DNA of 39,556 nt, taken from the IMG/VR virus record IMGVR_UViG_3300044613_001703, positions 1 to 39,556 of that record; one strand, 5' to 3'. Below the pieces are notes generated by a model. The model was given only the letters and a program-made list of their open reading frames with translations. It did no database searches and was not told the origin of the DNA. This stretch comes from a virus. Positions 21,488-28,175 of this stretch are shown here, piece after piece. Both the position numbers and the translations under genes were made by a program. Positions within the stretch are counted from its first letter, which is position 1; each line of letters starts with the position of its first letter.

Positions 21488-21608
21488 GATGCCTAGGCTC
21501 CCAGGCGCGGTCGCCTAGCCGCTCAAACCAGCGCGCGGTGGCGCGGCAGATTTCGCACATATCCCAGCAGCGCCGGGCGATAAATTGACGGATGCGGCGG
21601 CGGATCAT
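21480..21608 (-). CDS. Tiny basic Cys-containing protein
   Basis: A 42-residue protein starting at ATG 21608 (MIRRRIRQFIARRCWDMC) with cysteines at 14, 18 and 21 (CWDMCEIC) and a Trp/Arg-rich tail. Its start overlaps the HTH stop as ATGA and its end overlaps the gcrA start by eight bases, so it bridges two regulators. The three-Cys pattern could hold half of a metal site. The small size and coupling make it a real gene in my view, but the function is unknown. Confidence 0.6.
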   Translation of the reverse strand: MIRRRIRQFIARRCWDMCEICRATARWFERLGDRAWEPRHHG

Positions 21609-21805
21609 TTGCTGGGCCTCCATTCCAGAGCCTCGGCCAGCGCTAGGCGTTCCACACGGCGGCGCAGCATGGCGCGCAGCCGCGCATGATGCTTATACGG
21701 GACGCCTTGGTAGCGCCAGTTGCAAACGGCATTGGGACGGCAGCCTAGCGTTTCCGCCAGTTTTCGCGTGCCGCCTGCCAAATGGATGATGTCTGAGACT
21801 GTCAT
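21605..21805 (-). CDS. Cro-like helix-turn-helix regulator
   Basis: A 66-residue DNA-binding protein. MTVSDIIHLAGGTRKLAET, then LGCRPNAVCNW and GVPYKHHARLRAML are the helices of YdaS/Cro-like (CarPh-isopro) HTH proteins of alphaproteobacterial phages. ATG 21805 lies seven bases past the -10 of its promoter and has no ribosome site, so its message is probably leaderless. It faces the early operon across 132 bases with a perfect inverted repeat, the typical place of a Cro-like switch protein. It most likely binds that region and controls both itself and the early genes. Confidence 0.85.
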   Translation of the reverse strand: MTVSDIIHLAGGTRKLAETLGCRPNAVCNWRYQGVPYKHHARLRAMLRRRVERLALAEALEWRPSK

Positions 21806-21812
21806 GGTCGGA

Positions 21813-21842
21813 ACCCTAACCCCACCGCGCGGCGCTTGTCAA
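21813..21842 (-). promoter_or_regulatory. Putative promoter for the Cro-like/GcrA operon
   Basis: On the minus strand TTGACA (21842-21837) and TAGGGT (21818-21813) are 18 bases apart. The predicted start point, about seven bases downstream, coincides with the A of ATG 21805. The -35 lies in the left arm of the inverted repeat. The opposite promoter at 21877 carries the same TTGACA and TAGGGTT, which supports both. Confidence 0.65.
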
Positions 21843-21882
21843 TCATAAAAAAAAGCCTTGTGCATTTATTTTATGATTGACA
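21837..21882. promoter_or_regulatory. Divergent-promoter region with perfect 14-bp inverted repeat (putative operator)
   Basis: TGTCAATCATAAAA (21837-21850) and its exact reverse complement TTTTATGATTGACA (21869-21882) are separated by 18 bases. Each arm contains the -35 of a promoter pointing away from the centre. The centre is A/T-rich with an eight-base A-run. A dimeric regulator bound to both arms would control both operons at once; the Cro-like protein encoded next door is the obvious candidate. The A/T-rich centre could also help melt DNA for replication. Confidence 0.7.
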
Positions 21883-21905
21883 GCCGCACCGGCAAGGCAT
21901 AGGGT
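21877..21905 (+). promoter_or_regulatory. Putative early promoter
   Basis: TTGACA at 21877-21882, a 17-base spacer, then TAGGGT at 21900-21905. The likely transcript start near 21912 leaves a leader of about 26 bases with AGGAG eight bases before ATG 21938. No other promoter is apparent up to 27267, so it probably drives the whole early operon. Confidence 0.65.
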
Positions 21906-21937
21906 TACGCCATCGCAACCCGAACAGGAGACCCGCA

Positions 21938-22309
21938 ATGCTCAAGCTACTGCCAATCCAGCCGCCCGAAGCGCCAGCCAAGCACGAAGCATTGGTCAGC
22001 CTAGCGGGTTATCGCGTCCGGCTTGAAAAATGCCCGGATGACAAAAACGGTAACTGGCATGAAGCTGCGACTACGGCTTGGACCTCGATGCTGGCCATTG
22101 AGAGCATGGTTTCGCGCTTGCTGGAAATCAGCGCCGCCGCGCCAAGCCAAGACGCATCCGAGGCGATTGATTATGCGATTGACCAGCTTGTTGAAGCGGC
22201 TGGCACCGTGACCGCCGAAGCCGAACGCCGCGCGGAAGATGACGCCACAAACGGCGCCTTCTATCGCGCGATTGATAATTGGAACATGCGGCGGGGGGGC
22301 GCGCAATGA
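21938..22309 (+). CDS. First early gene, hypothetical protein
   Basis: A 123-residue protein starting at ATG 21938 with AGGAG eight bases upstream. It has a short N-terminal tail (MLKLLPIQPPEAP) and then long helices (SMLAIESMVSRLLEISAAA, AIDQLVEAAGTVTAEAERRAED). It is acidic, with no Cys cluster. The family is not recognised. As the first early gene it would be made soon after infection, a common place for host-takeover proteins; that is inference from position. Confidence 0.75.
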   Translation: MLKLLPIQPPEAPAKHEALVSLAGYRVRLEKCPDDKNGNWHEAATTAWTSMLAIESMVSRLLEISAAAPSQDASEAIDYAIDQLVEAAGTVTAEAERRAEDDATNGAFYRAIDNWNMRRGGAQ

Positions 22310-22473
22310 CCCCCGAACGCGCAATATGGCTTGTGGTCCTGGCGCCGCTTTGCCTGATCCTGGCGCTGGCGCTGGCGATTGGCCCCGGCCCGGTCAATGC
22401 CGCCTTTGAAGCCGTGTTTGACGGTATCGCATGGGTTGTGCTGGTTTGGCTGGCGATGCTGGGATTCATCTGA
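22306..22473 (+). CDS. Small two-TM membrane protein
   Basis: A 55-residue protein beginning MTPERAIWLVVLAPLCL. Two hydrophobic segments (about 8-26 and 38-54) are separated by a short loop containing GPVNAAFEAVF. It overlaps the previous gene as ATGA and the next as TGATG. Likely in the inner membrane in a hairpin. Early membrane micro-proteins in phages often block superinfection or depolarise the membrane; no specific family is visible. Confidence 0.75.
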   Translation: MTPERAIWLVVLAPLCLILALALAIGPGPVNAAFEAVFDGIAWVVLVWLAMLGFI

Positions 22474-22718
22474 TGACGCCCGCACAAGTCGCAAACGTGG
22501 CGCACATCCATGCGGAATACGTGCTGCAAGCGCGCCGCCTCGAAGCCTCTGCCGACCGGCACGAAGGCGCTGATCCTGACCGCGCATCACAAGCGCGCGA
22601 TGACGCTGCACAATGCCGCGCCAAAGCGTCGGCCATTGAAGCGCTGCTGACAGCGGCGGGCGCGCAAGTGCTGATCCCCGAACCGGGGCAGCTTTCACTT
22701 TTTGGAGATGGCCAATGA
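22473..22718 (+). CDS. Small coiled-coil protein with C-terminal clamp-binding motif
   Basis: An 81-residue protein. Residues 5-62 are helical and charged, with ARRLEASADRHEG and RDDAAQCRAKASAIEALL. The chain ends PEPGQLSLFGDGQ, in which QLSLF (73-77) is an exact bacterial beta-clamp-binding pentapeptide, placed four residues from the C-terminus as in many clamp partners. It overlaps the Gp157 gene as ATGA and lies just before recombination and SSB genes. It should bind host DnaN, to draw the clamp to phage DNA or to displace host factors. The motif is seen; the binding is inference. Confidence 0.78.
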   Translation: MTPAQVANVAHIHAEYVLQARRLEASADRHEGADPDRASQARDDAAQCRAKASAIEALLTAAGAQVLIPEPGQLSLFGDGQ

Positions 22719-23263
22719 CCGCCGATGAAATCGCCGCGCAACTTCGGGATGCGCTGGCGCAAATTTGCCCGCCGCTGACCATGCAAGATTATGACGCGCA
22801 TCCGATGCGCTTGGCGCTAATCGAAGCTAAGGTCGCGCTGCCGGGCGCGGCGCGGGCGAATAGCCTGGAAAGCGCTCTCGACAAGACGGTTGACGCCATC
22901 ATCGCGCTGGAAGCTGCCGAGGCTGAGGCTAGGCGCGCGGTGGAATACTGGACGCGCATCATGGCTGAATGCACCCATGGCGTTGCCAGGACGCGCGAAG
23001 CCTTGCGCGTAGCCCTGACTGAATGTGGCGATCCTGGCGCGGTTGATGCACGCGGCAAGCACCACGTCGCCACACTCCGCCCCAATGGCGCCAAGTCGGC
23101 GGAAATCACCGATGAAGAGCTGCTGCCCGAGGAGTGTTTCCGCATCAGGCGCGAGCCGGATAAGGCTTACATCAAGTCGCGCCTGGTGCGTGGCGAAGAA
23201 ATCCCTGGCGCTGCGCTTAGGCAAGCGCCGCCCTCTCTTGTAATAACCGTAAAGGAAAAGTGA
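22715..23263 (+). CDS. Gp157-family early protein
   Basis: A 182-residue member of the siphovirus Gp157 family, often next to recombinase and SSB genes. The first 90 residues are helical (ESALDKTVDAIIALEAAEAEARRAVEY). The C-terminal part has the family pattern: VATLRPNGAKSAEITDEELLP, then PDKAYIKSRLVRGEEIPGA and a closing VIT strand. Gp157 was first linked to resistance to phage Sfi19/21 in streptococci; its molecular role is not well defined. The position here, directly upstream of RecT-like and SSB genes, agrees with that of other phages. Confidence 0.87.
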   Translation: MTADEIAAQLRDALAQICPPLTMQDYDAHPMRLALIEAKVALPGAARANSLESALDKTVDAIIALEAAEAEARRAVEYWTRIMAECTHGVARTREALRVALTECGDPGAVDARGKHHVATLRPNGAKSAEITDEELLPEECFRIRREPDKAYIKSRLVRGEEIPGAALRQAPPSLVITVKEK

Positions 23264-23264
23264 A

Positions 23265-24059
23265 ATGACTGATCTTGTCCCGTTTGGGGAAATGTCGCAA
23301 ATGGCGACGGTAGCCGCAAACTCGCGCATGTTCGGGTTTAAGACCCGTGACGAGGCGCTGGCGATTATGCTGCTGTGTCAGGGCGAGGGTTTGCACCCCG
23401 CCGTGGCGTTGCGCGATTATCATGTGATTAGCGGGCGCCCGTCTATGAAATCGGACGCCATGCTGGCGCGGTTTCAGCAGGCCGGCGGGTCCGTCAAGTG
23501 GTCGCAATACCATGAAACTGCCGTATCTGGCGTGTTTTCGCACCCGGCAGGCGGCAGCGTCGAAATCACTTGGACCATTGAACAGGCCAAGGCCGCAAAC
23601 CTATCCGGTAAGGATGTGTGGAAGGCTTACCCGCGCGCCATGCTTCGCGCCAGGTGCATTTCCGAAGGTATCCGCACTGTGTTTCCGGCTTGCATCGTTG
23701 GCGTCTATACGCCCGAGGAAATTGACGCCATGCCCGCCGAGCCGCGCCATGTGGAAAACCTCGCCGCCGCCGTTGCACCCGCCCCAGCGCCCGCCGCAAA
23801 GCCTGCTAAGGCGTCTTTGCTGCTGATTGATCCCGACGCCATGGAATGCGCCTTCACAAGCATAGAGATGTGGCTTGATGCCGCAAGGCGCGCGTTTGCA
23901 AGGCTTGCGGGTGATCCCGTCGCATTGCGCGCCTGGGCCGATGCGAACGCCGGCGCCTTTGCCGCTGTGGGGGAACGCTACCCCGACACGGTTGCGAAAA
24001 TTGGCGCGGCCATCACGGATCGTCTGGAAAAAACTCTTGAACAGGAAATCGCAGAATGA
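23265..24059 (+). CDS. RecT-family single-strand annealing protein
   Basis: A 264-residue recombinase. The N-terminal 150 residues have RecT landmarks: [18 protein letters not shown] at about 38-55, [19 protein letters not shown] at 57-75, and [17 protein letters not shown] near 123-139. After residue 165 an Ala/Pro linker leads to a less conserved tail. AAAGGAAAAG lies before the ATG. It should anneal complementary strands during concatemer formation and gene exchange. I see no RecE-type exonuclease beside it; the VRR-NUC nuclease at 17422 is the only candidate end-processing enzyme. It overlaps ssb as ATGA, as expected for partners. Confidence 0.88.
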   Translation: MTDLVPFGEMSQMATVAANSRMFGFKTRDEALAIMLLCQGEGLHPAVALRDYHVISGRPSMKSDAMLARFQQAGGSVKWSQYHETAVSGVFSHPAGGSVEITWTIEQAKAANLSGKDVWKAYPRAMLRARCISEGIRTVFPACIVGVYTPEEIDAMPAEPRHVENLAAAVAPAPAPAAKPAKASLLLIDPDAMECAFTSIEMWLDAARRAFARLAGDPVALRAWADANAGAFAAVGERYPDTVAKIGAAITDRLEKTLEQEIAE

Positions 24060-24475
24060 GCAGCGTCAACAAAGTCACCTTGCTGGGGCGCTTGGGGCGG
24101 GACCCGGAAGTGCGCAATTTTCAGAACGGAGGCAGGGTGGTGAATTTCAGCCTCGCCACGTCTGAGCGATACAAAGACCGCGACGGGAATCAGCAGGAGC
24201 GCACCGAATGGCATAGCGTTGCCATCTTCAATGATCATCTTGTCGGTGTTGCCGAGAAGTATCTCCGCAAGGGCGCGCAAGTCTATCTTGAAGGCCAGTT
24301 GCAGACCCGGAAATGGCAGGACCAATCTGGGCAGGATCGCCTTACGACTGAGGTCGTGCTGCCACGTTTTGGCGGAGCGATTACGCTGATCGGCGGCAAA
24401 AGTGACGGCGGCGGTGACGCGCCAGCCGCGCCACGCCCGGCGCCGGCTGATCTTGACGATGAAATCCCGTTTTAA
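24056..24475 (+). CDS. ssb: Single-stranded DNA-binding protein
   Basis: A 139-residue SSB with a normal OB-fold: [49 protein letters not shown] and [20 protein letters not shown] Gly/Ala/Pro linker follows. The C-terminal tip is DLDDEIPF, the acidic Phe-ending peptide by which SSB recruits host replication proteins. All key elements are present. It is coupled to the RecT-like gene, so it would protect single strands for annealing as well as replication. Confidence 0.96.
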   Translation: MSSVNKVTLLGRLGRDPEVRNFQNGGRVVNFSLATSERYKDRDGNQQERTEWHSVAIFNDHLVGVAEKYLRKGAQVYLEGQLQTRKWQDQSGQDRLTTEVVLPRFGGAITLIGGKSDGGGDAPAAPRPAPADLDDEIPF

Positions 24476-24500
24476 CCAAAACACCCGAAAGGAAAAACCC

Positions 24501-25370
24501 ATGAGTAAGCACAATGTCAACGTTCAAATTCTGACACCCGAAGAAGCGAAGTTTATACTTGATAACGAAAACTTCCCCGGCCAGCGTCCTGTGAAACGCG
24601 ACAATGTGATGCATTTAACGTCGGAATACAATGATGGCCATTTTGACACTGGCGAATCAATCCGGTTTGCTACTTACGCGGGGAGACGATACCTAATCAA
24701 TGGACAGCATCGGCTTCAGATGCTGTCTAAATTAGATGAACCGCTAGAGTTTGTCGTGGTCACTACTAAGTGCGTATCTTTAGAGGAGGTGGCGCATTTA
24801 TATGCTCGAATTGATCGGGGGCGCGGGCGAAGCGTTGTTGATGCTCTGCGGGGGCTAGGCCTTTATCTGGATTCTGCGCTATCTCAAACGCAGATAAATG
24901 CTCTTGGCGCTTGCGCTCCGCTTTTCAAAACCAAACTTCACGGCAGAGCTGACAACCACAGTTCAAGGAGTGCGGAAGCGCGCGAACCATTTATCACTGA
25001 GTATCTGCCTGCTGCCACAAAGTATTTTGACGCGGTAAAAGGCAGTTTGCACGAAAAGTTTTTTCAACGCAAAGAAGTGGTAGTGGTCGGTGCAGCAACC
25101 TTTCATGACAATCCAGCCAATGAGAAAGCTTATGAATTTTGGGCAGAGTGTGCGGCAGATGATGGATTGAGCGCCGCTGACCCCAAAAAGGCCGCGCTCG
25201 AATTTATGCGGCGCACAAAGCCAACCAGTTTCGGGGTTGGTGCGCTCGCTCACGGCGTAGCGGCATGTTGGAACGCTTACTACAGGGGCGATCAGCTGCG
25301 ACTGGTCAAGGTGCTTGATCCAACGGCGCCTCTTCGCATAATGGGCACGCGTTGGTGGAAGCGCTCATGA
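24501..25370 (+). CDS. DGQHR/ParB-like domain protein
   Basis: A 289-residue protein. ATG 24501 with GAAAGGAAAAA upstream is preferred; upstream codons overlap ssb. Around residues 34-72 are VMHLTSEYNDGHFDTGESIR and RRYLINGQHRLQML; the (N/D)GQHR motif at 67-71 is the signature of DGQHR/ParB-like nuclease folds (also in DndB). Next come VVTTKCVSLEEVAHLYARI and DRGRGRSVVDALRGLGLYL. The second half is helical. The gene is clearly richer in A/T than its neighbours and uses TTA/ATA-type codons more freely, so it may be recently acquired. ParB-like enzymes hydrolyse NTPs or nick DNA; the exact role here is unknown. Confidence 0.78.
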   Translation: MSKHNVNVQILTPEEAKFILDNENFPGQRPVKRDNVMHLTSEYNDGHFDTGESIRFATYAGRRYLINGQHRLQMLSKLDEPLEFVVVTTKCVSLEEVAHLYARIDRGRGRSVVDALRGLGLYLDSALSQTQINALGACAPLFKTKLHGRADNHSSRSAEAREPFITEYLPAATKYFDAVKGSLHEKFFQRKEVVVVGAATFHDNPANEKAYEFWAECAADDGLSAADPKKAALEFMRRTKPTSFGVGALAHGVAACWNAYYRGDQLRLVKVLDPTAPLRIMGTRWWKRS

Positions 25371-25498
25371 CCGGCGGCTTTTATCCCGGCCCTGGCCCTG
25401 ATCGGCAACACACGCCGATCACGCGCGGCCAAGCGCTGGCAATTTTGGCAATCTGCGCGGCGATTGTCGCGCTGGCGATTTTGGGGGTGATGATATGA
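25367..25498 (+). CDS. Tiny single-TM membrane protein
   Basis: A 43-residue protein: MTGGFYPGPGPDRQHTP, then a hydrophobic segment (LAILAICAAIVALAILGVMI). It overlaps the previous gene as ATGA. A soluble N-terminal tail with an anchored C-terminus suggests a small inner-membrane protein. It begins a run of very small coupled genes. The function is unknown. Confidence 0.65.
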   Translation: MTGGFYPGPGPDRQHTPITRGQALAILAICAAIVALAILGVMI

Positions 25499-25514
25499 TG
25501 GAGGCGCGGAAGAA

Positions 25515-25718
25515 ATGACCGAGGAAGAATTACGCAAGGCAATGATGAACGCCGCGCCCAAGCCTTCGCTTGAAATACGCCTTGAATGGTTAGAAGCTGA
25601 CGCATCGGCGCAGCGCACGGCCATCCTGAAGCTGGAAAGGGCTTTCAAATCATTTGCCTTCCACTGTTGCACAGCGTTGGCGGTTTATGCTGTGGCGCTG
25701 GTGGTGCTATTGACATGA
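25515..25718 (+). CDS. Small coiled-coil protein with C-terminal TM
   Basis: A 67-residue protein (MTEEELRKAMMNAAPKPS). Residues 18-48 are a charged helix (EIRLEWLEADASAQRTAILKL), and the last 17 are a membrane segment (ALAVYAVALVVLLT). GAGG and GGAAG lie upstream. The layout is like tail-anchored phage membrane proteins such as XhlA or spanin-type pieces, but it is in the early operon, so lysis is not its likely job. Confidence 0.7.
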   Translation: MTEEELRKAMMNAAPKPSLEIRLEWLEADASAQRTAILKLERAFKSFAFHCCTALAVYAVALVVLLT

Positions 25719-25885
25719 CCGCCCATGAAGTCACCTATGACGCCTTGCAGAAGCGGATCGCGGAGTTGCAAGCCGAGAACGCCCGGCTGCGGGAGGCGCT
25801 GACACGCGCAAAGGATTTATTTTTGCAGGATGAACCGCAGAAAGCGTTCATTGAAGTATGCGCCGCGCTGGGAGAAACACAATGA
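25715..25885 (+). CDS. Short leucine-zipper protein
   Basis: A 56-residue protein (MTAHEVTYDALQKRIAELQ) with a heptad coiled coil to about residue 35 (ELQAENARLREALTRAK), then FLQDEPQKAFIEVCAALG. ATG 25715 overlaps the upstream stop as ATGA, and its end overlaps the next start as ATGA. Zipper proteins of this size are common in early phage operons; function unknown. Confidence 0.7.
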   Translation: MTAHEVTYDALQKRIAELQAENARLREALTRAKDLFLQDEPQKAFIEVCAALGETQ

Positions 25886-26070
25886 GCGACACAATGATAT
25901 ATGTGGCGACAATATGGGATGACACCACTTCATTTGGTTCACCATTAGAACGCCGCTGGTTTACGACAGACGAAGCCGCGAATGATTGGATATACAATCA
26001 AATGTCGCGCCGTGATTGGTGGCATGTGGAGCCAGTAGAAAGCGGTGATGAACCGGGAGAAAAGGAATGA
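25882..26070 (+). CDS. Small hypothetical protein, Trp/acid-rich
   Basis: A 62-residue acidic protein starting at ATG 25882 (MSDTMIYVATIWDDTTSFG) and ending GDEPGEKE. It contains RRWFTTDEAANDWIYNQM and RRDWWHVEP. It reads like a small alpha/beta protein with a beta hairpin and one helix. The family is unknown. Coupled to both neighbours. Confidence 0.68.
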   Translation: MSDTMIYVATIWDDTTSFGSPLERRWFTTDEAANDWIYNQMSRRDWWHVEPVESGDEPGEKE

Positions 26071-26264
26071 GAAAGGAAAACATCACTGCCGCCAAGGTTG
26101 AAGCCAAGCGGTTCCTTGCGCGTGTGTCTGAATGGGAGAAAGCCCAAGGCACCTATGAAGCGCACGGCCACACCTTTGACAACCACACACCAAAGCAATG
26201 CGGATCGTTGCGCCGTGCCAGCATGGACCTGACCCGCGCGCTTGCTGAAATGAGGAAGCCATGA
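26067..26264 (+). CDS. Small basic helical protein
   Basis: A 65-residue protein: MRKENITAAKVEAKRFLARV at the start and ASMDLTRALAEMRKP at the end. Two helices flank a polar middle with HGHTFDNHTPKQCG. It is basic overall and may bind nucleic acid; the family is unknown. ATGA overlaps on both sides. Confidence 0.66.
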   Translation: MRKENITAAKVEAKRFLARVSEWEKAQGTYEAHGHTFDNHTPKQCGSLRRASMDLTRALAEMRKP

Positions 26265-26683
26265 CCGAAAACAACAACGGATGGCCCGGCAAGCCTGGGG
26301 TGCCGCTGAACCCGGAACGGGATGGGTGGCATTGGCTTGTGTGCCCATTGAAACATGACGTATTCCCGCGTTTCTGGCGGGCGGCTGGTGAGGCGCAGAA
26401 TTGCCGATGGGCCGCCAAATGGCTTTATAGCCGCAACGATTGGAACCCAAAAGAATGCACATACCTCGGCCCAGCCCTCACGCCCGCCGAAGTGGAAGCG
26501 CGCGTTGCCCAAGCCCGGCGCGATGCGCTGGAAGAAGCGGCGCTAGTGGCGGAAGACGAGCCAGAACCGGAAGGCGACCCGCCGCCAGAATTACATGGCC
26601 GATCTGTGAAGAACATCGCAATAGCATCAGTGCGCGCGACCAAGCGCAGCATCGCCGCCGCCATCCGCGCGCTGAAAGGGTGA
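26261..26683 (+). CDS. Hypothetical early protein
   Basis: A 140-residue protein. The first 60 residues are Trp/Pro-rich (PLNPERDGWHWLVCPLK, FWRAAGEAQNCRWAAKWLY), a pattern I have seen in other small phage proteins. The middle and the end are helical (EVEARVAQARRDALEEAAL; SIAAAIRALKG), with an acidic Pro-rich hinge (EDEPEPEGDPPPE). The function is not known. It overlaps the previous gene as ATGA. Confidence 0.7.
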   Translation: MTENNNGWPGKPGVPLNPERDGWHWLVCPLKHDVFPRFWRAAGEAQNCRWAAKWLYSRNDWNPKECTYLGPALTPAEVEARVAQARRDALEEAALVAEDEPEPEGDPPPELHGRSVKNIAIASVRATKRSIAAAIRALKG

Positions 26684-26687
26684 AGCC

Positions 26688-26930
26688 ATGACTGACCCCA
26701 TCCGCGCCGCGCTGGATGCGGCCACGCGCCATGGGTGCGGCTGTGATTGTGAAAGCTGCCAGCCAGGATGCCGCGCGCAAGTTGCGGAAGAAATCGCCGC
26801 GTTCCTTCGCGCGCTGCCGGACGATGCTGACCTTGTGTTGCCAAGCCTTGGCCCCATCGGCAGAGCCTTTCCAGTTGCAACCCTTGCCGATGCCGTGCTT
26901 GCCGCCGCGAAGGATCAAACCAATGACTGA
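26688..26930 (+). CDS. Small protein with N-terminal Cys cluster
   Basis: An 80-residue protein. Residues 17-28 hold five cysteines (GCGCDCESCQPGC), an arrangement suited to a metal ion or a redox centre. The rest is helical and Ala/Leu-rich (AEEIAAFLRALPDDAD, LADAVLAAAKDQ). The start at ATG 26688 follows a GGGTGAAGCC sequence with a weak ribosome site. I do not recognise the family; the helix pattern recurs in alphaproteobacterial phage genes of unknown function. Confidence 0.68.
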   Translation: MTDPIRAALDAATRHGCGCDCESCQPGCRAQVAEEIAAFLRALPDDADLVLPSLGPIGRAFPVATLADAVLAAAKDQTND

Positions 26931-27267
26931 CCGCACCACACTTCTTGCCCTTGCCGAACGCTGCGAACAGGCAGCGGGGCCGGATCGGGAATTGGATGCA
27001 GAGATTGCCGTGGCCCTGTTTGGCGGCGAAATCATTTGGAAAACCGCCAACTGGACGATGGATTTCTACCCAGCCCGGCGAGTGCAAAATTCCGATTACA
27101 TTGGCGGATACCAAAACGCGGCCATCCCTGTATATACGGAAAGCCTGGACGCGGCGGTTACGCTGTATCCTGTGTTGCCCGAGGTTATTCCGTCATGCCC
27201 ACGCAAGGCCAGCGCCGCCGCGCTACGGGCAAGGGCGGCGAAGGATCAACTAATCCCAGCCGTCTAA
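26923..27267 (+). CDS. Last early gene, recurrent phage hypothetical protein
   Basis: A 114-residue protein starting at ATG 26923 (MTDRTTLLALAERCEQAAGP), overlapping the previous stop by eight bases. The pattern of AERCEQA-GPDRELDAEIA, then WTMDFYPARRV and YTESLDAAVTLYPVLPE, is known from many alphaproteobacterial prophages as a protein of unknown function. It ends 18 bases before the hairpin that closes the early operon. Confidence 0.78.
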   Translation: MTDRTTLLALAERCEQAAGPDRELDAEIAVALFGGEIIWKTANWTMDFYPARRVQNSDYIGGYQNAAIPVYTESLDAAVTLYPVLPEVIPSCPRKASAAALRARAAKDQLIPAV

Positions 27268-27285
27268 TGCTATCGCAACCGCGCG

Positions 27286-27313
27286 ACCATTTTGTTGATG
27301 CCAGCAAAATGGT
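27286..27313. terminator. Strong hairpin between convergent early and late operons
   Basis: ACCATTTTGTTG and CAGCAAAATGGT form a 12-bp stem (one G-T pair) with the four-base loop ATGC. TTTCC follows on the plus strand. It lies in the 51-base gap between the convergent early operon and the last late gene, so it probably stops both transcripts. Confidence 0.75.
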
Positions 27314-27318
27314 TTCCG

Positions 27319-27774
27319 TTACGGATAAACCGCCGCCGGCAATTCAAAGTGCGGTCCGTCAAGGAACGGCTTGCGCCCTGCCGCGCGCCGTTCCGCCACA
27401 TAGGCCGCCTGCGCCGCCTTAGAGCTGTTCTGGGGCCAGTCTTGCACTAGCCTGCCCCATGCGCCGCCCCAGATAAGCGTAACGCCCTCAGTGACCGCCG
27501 CATCGGCTACAGCATCGGCAAGCGGAAAGAAGTGCGTCCAATTCCAGGACACAACGCCATCGGCAATCGGCGCTATATCAATCGCGTGACCTGTCAGGTG
27601 GCGGCTATTCATGGTCTGCGAAGCGCCGGATGCCACAAGGTCGCGCTGGCGCTCCAGGCTTCGCACGCCTTCCACCACCCGGAAAATCGCGCCGCCTTCC
27701 GCCGCGCGGCGCACCACCCGCACCAGGTCAGGATGCACCCCTGCCAAGCGCAATTCACACCGAGCGGAAATCAT
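27319..27774 (-). CDS. M15-family peptidase endolysin
   Basis: A 151-residue cell-wall peptidase of the M15 (VanY/L-Ala-D-Glu) type. The zinc motif SRHLTGHAIDI (H59, D66) and the second part DGPHFEL (D139, H142) are present. VEGVRSLERQRDLVASG near 34-50 matches the conserved R-S-xx-Q segment. It has no signal peptide, so it would need the holin to cross the membrane. It overlaps the holin gene by ATGA. It should cut peptidoglycan stem peptides at lysis. Confidence 0.92.
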   Translation of the reverse strand: MISARCELRLAGVHPDLVRVVRRAAEGGAIFRVVEGVRSLERQRDLVASGASQTMNSRHLTGHAIDIAPIADGVVSWNWTHFFPLADAVADAAVTEGVTLIWGGAWGRLVQDWPQNSSKAAQAAYVAERRAAGRKPFLDGPHFELPAAVYP

Positions 27775-28172
27775 CGCGCCACCCCGCGCATTTTCTCGAA
27801 GGTCCGCAAGCCGCCGATGCCAAGCATGGCCAGCACCAGCTCAAACAGGTGATCAAACTGGATGGCCGGCAATTCCGCTTTGACGCCCAACACCAGCAGC
27901 GCCCAGCTTGCCACCGGCGCCACCACGAAAGCCCAGGCCAGCCCGGCGGCACATACCCAGCCGATAGACGGGCGCCACCCGGCGACAAACACGCTGGAAT
28001 GCGCGGCCTCGATCTTATTGACCTCGACTTGCGCCATCGCGGCCGCGTTTGCCGCTTGCACAAGCTGCAACTCCATTTCCGCCTTGGCCTTATCAGCCGC
28101 CGCGCGGTCAGGGATTAGGCGGTCAATCAGCGTGCCCAGCGCGGGCAGTAGGGCGGTCACAATCGGGACCAT
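27771..28172 (-). CDS. Three-TM holin of the GTA type
   Basis: A 133-residue membrane protein. Residues 7-20 form a first hydrophobic part (LLPALGTLIDRLIP), followed by a charged helix (KAKAEMELQLVQAANAAAM) and KIEAAHSSVFVAGWRPSIGW, the signature of the gene-transfer-agent/3TM holin family. Two TM segments at about 70-92 and 105-122 follow. The family is typical of alphaproteobacterial phages and GTAs. Coupled with the endolysin. Confidence 0.88.
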   Translation of the reverse strand: MVPIVTALLPALGTLIDRLIPDRAAADKAKAEMELQLVQAANAAAMAQVEVNKIEAAHSSVFVAGWRPSIGWVCAAGLAWAFVVAPVASWALLVLGVKAELPAIQFDHLFELVLAMLGIGGLRTFEKMRGVAR

Positions 28173-28175
28173 GTG

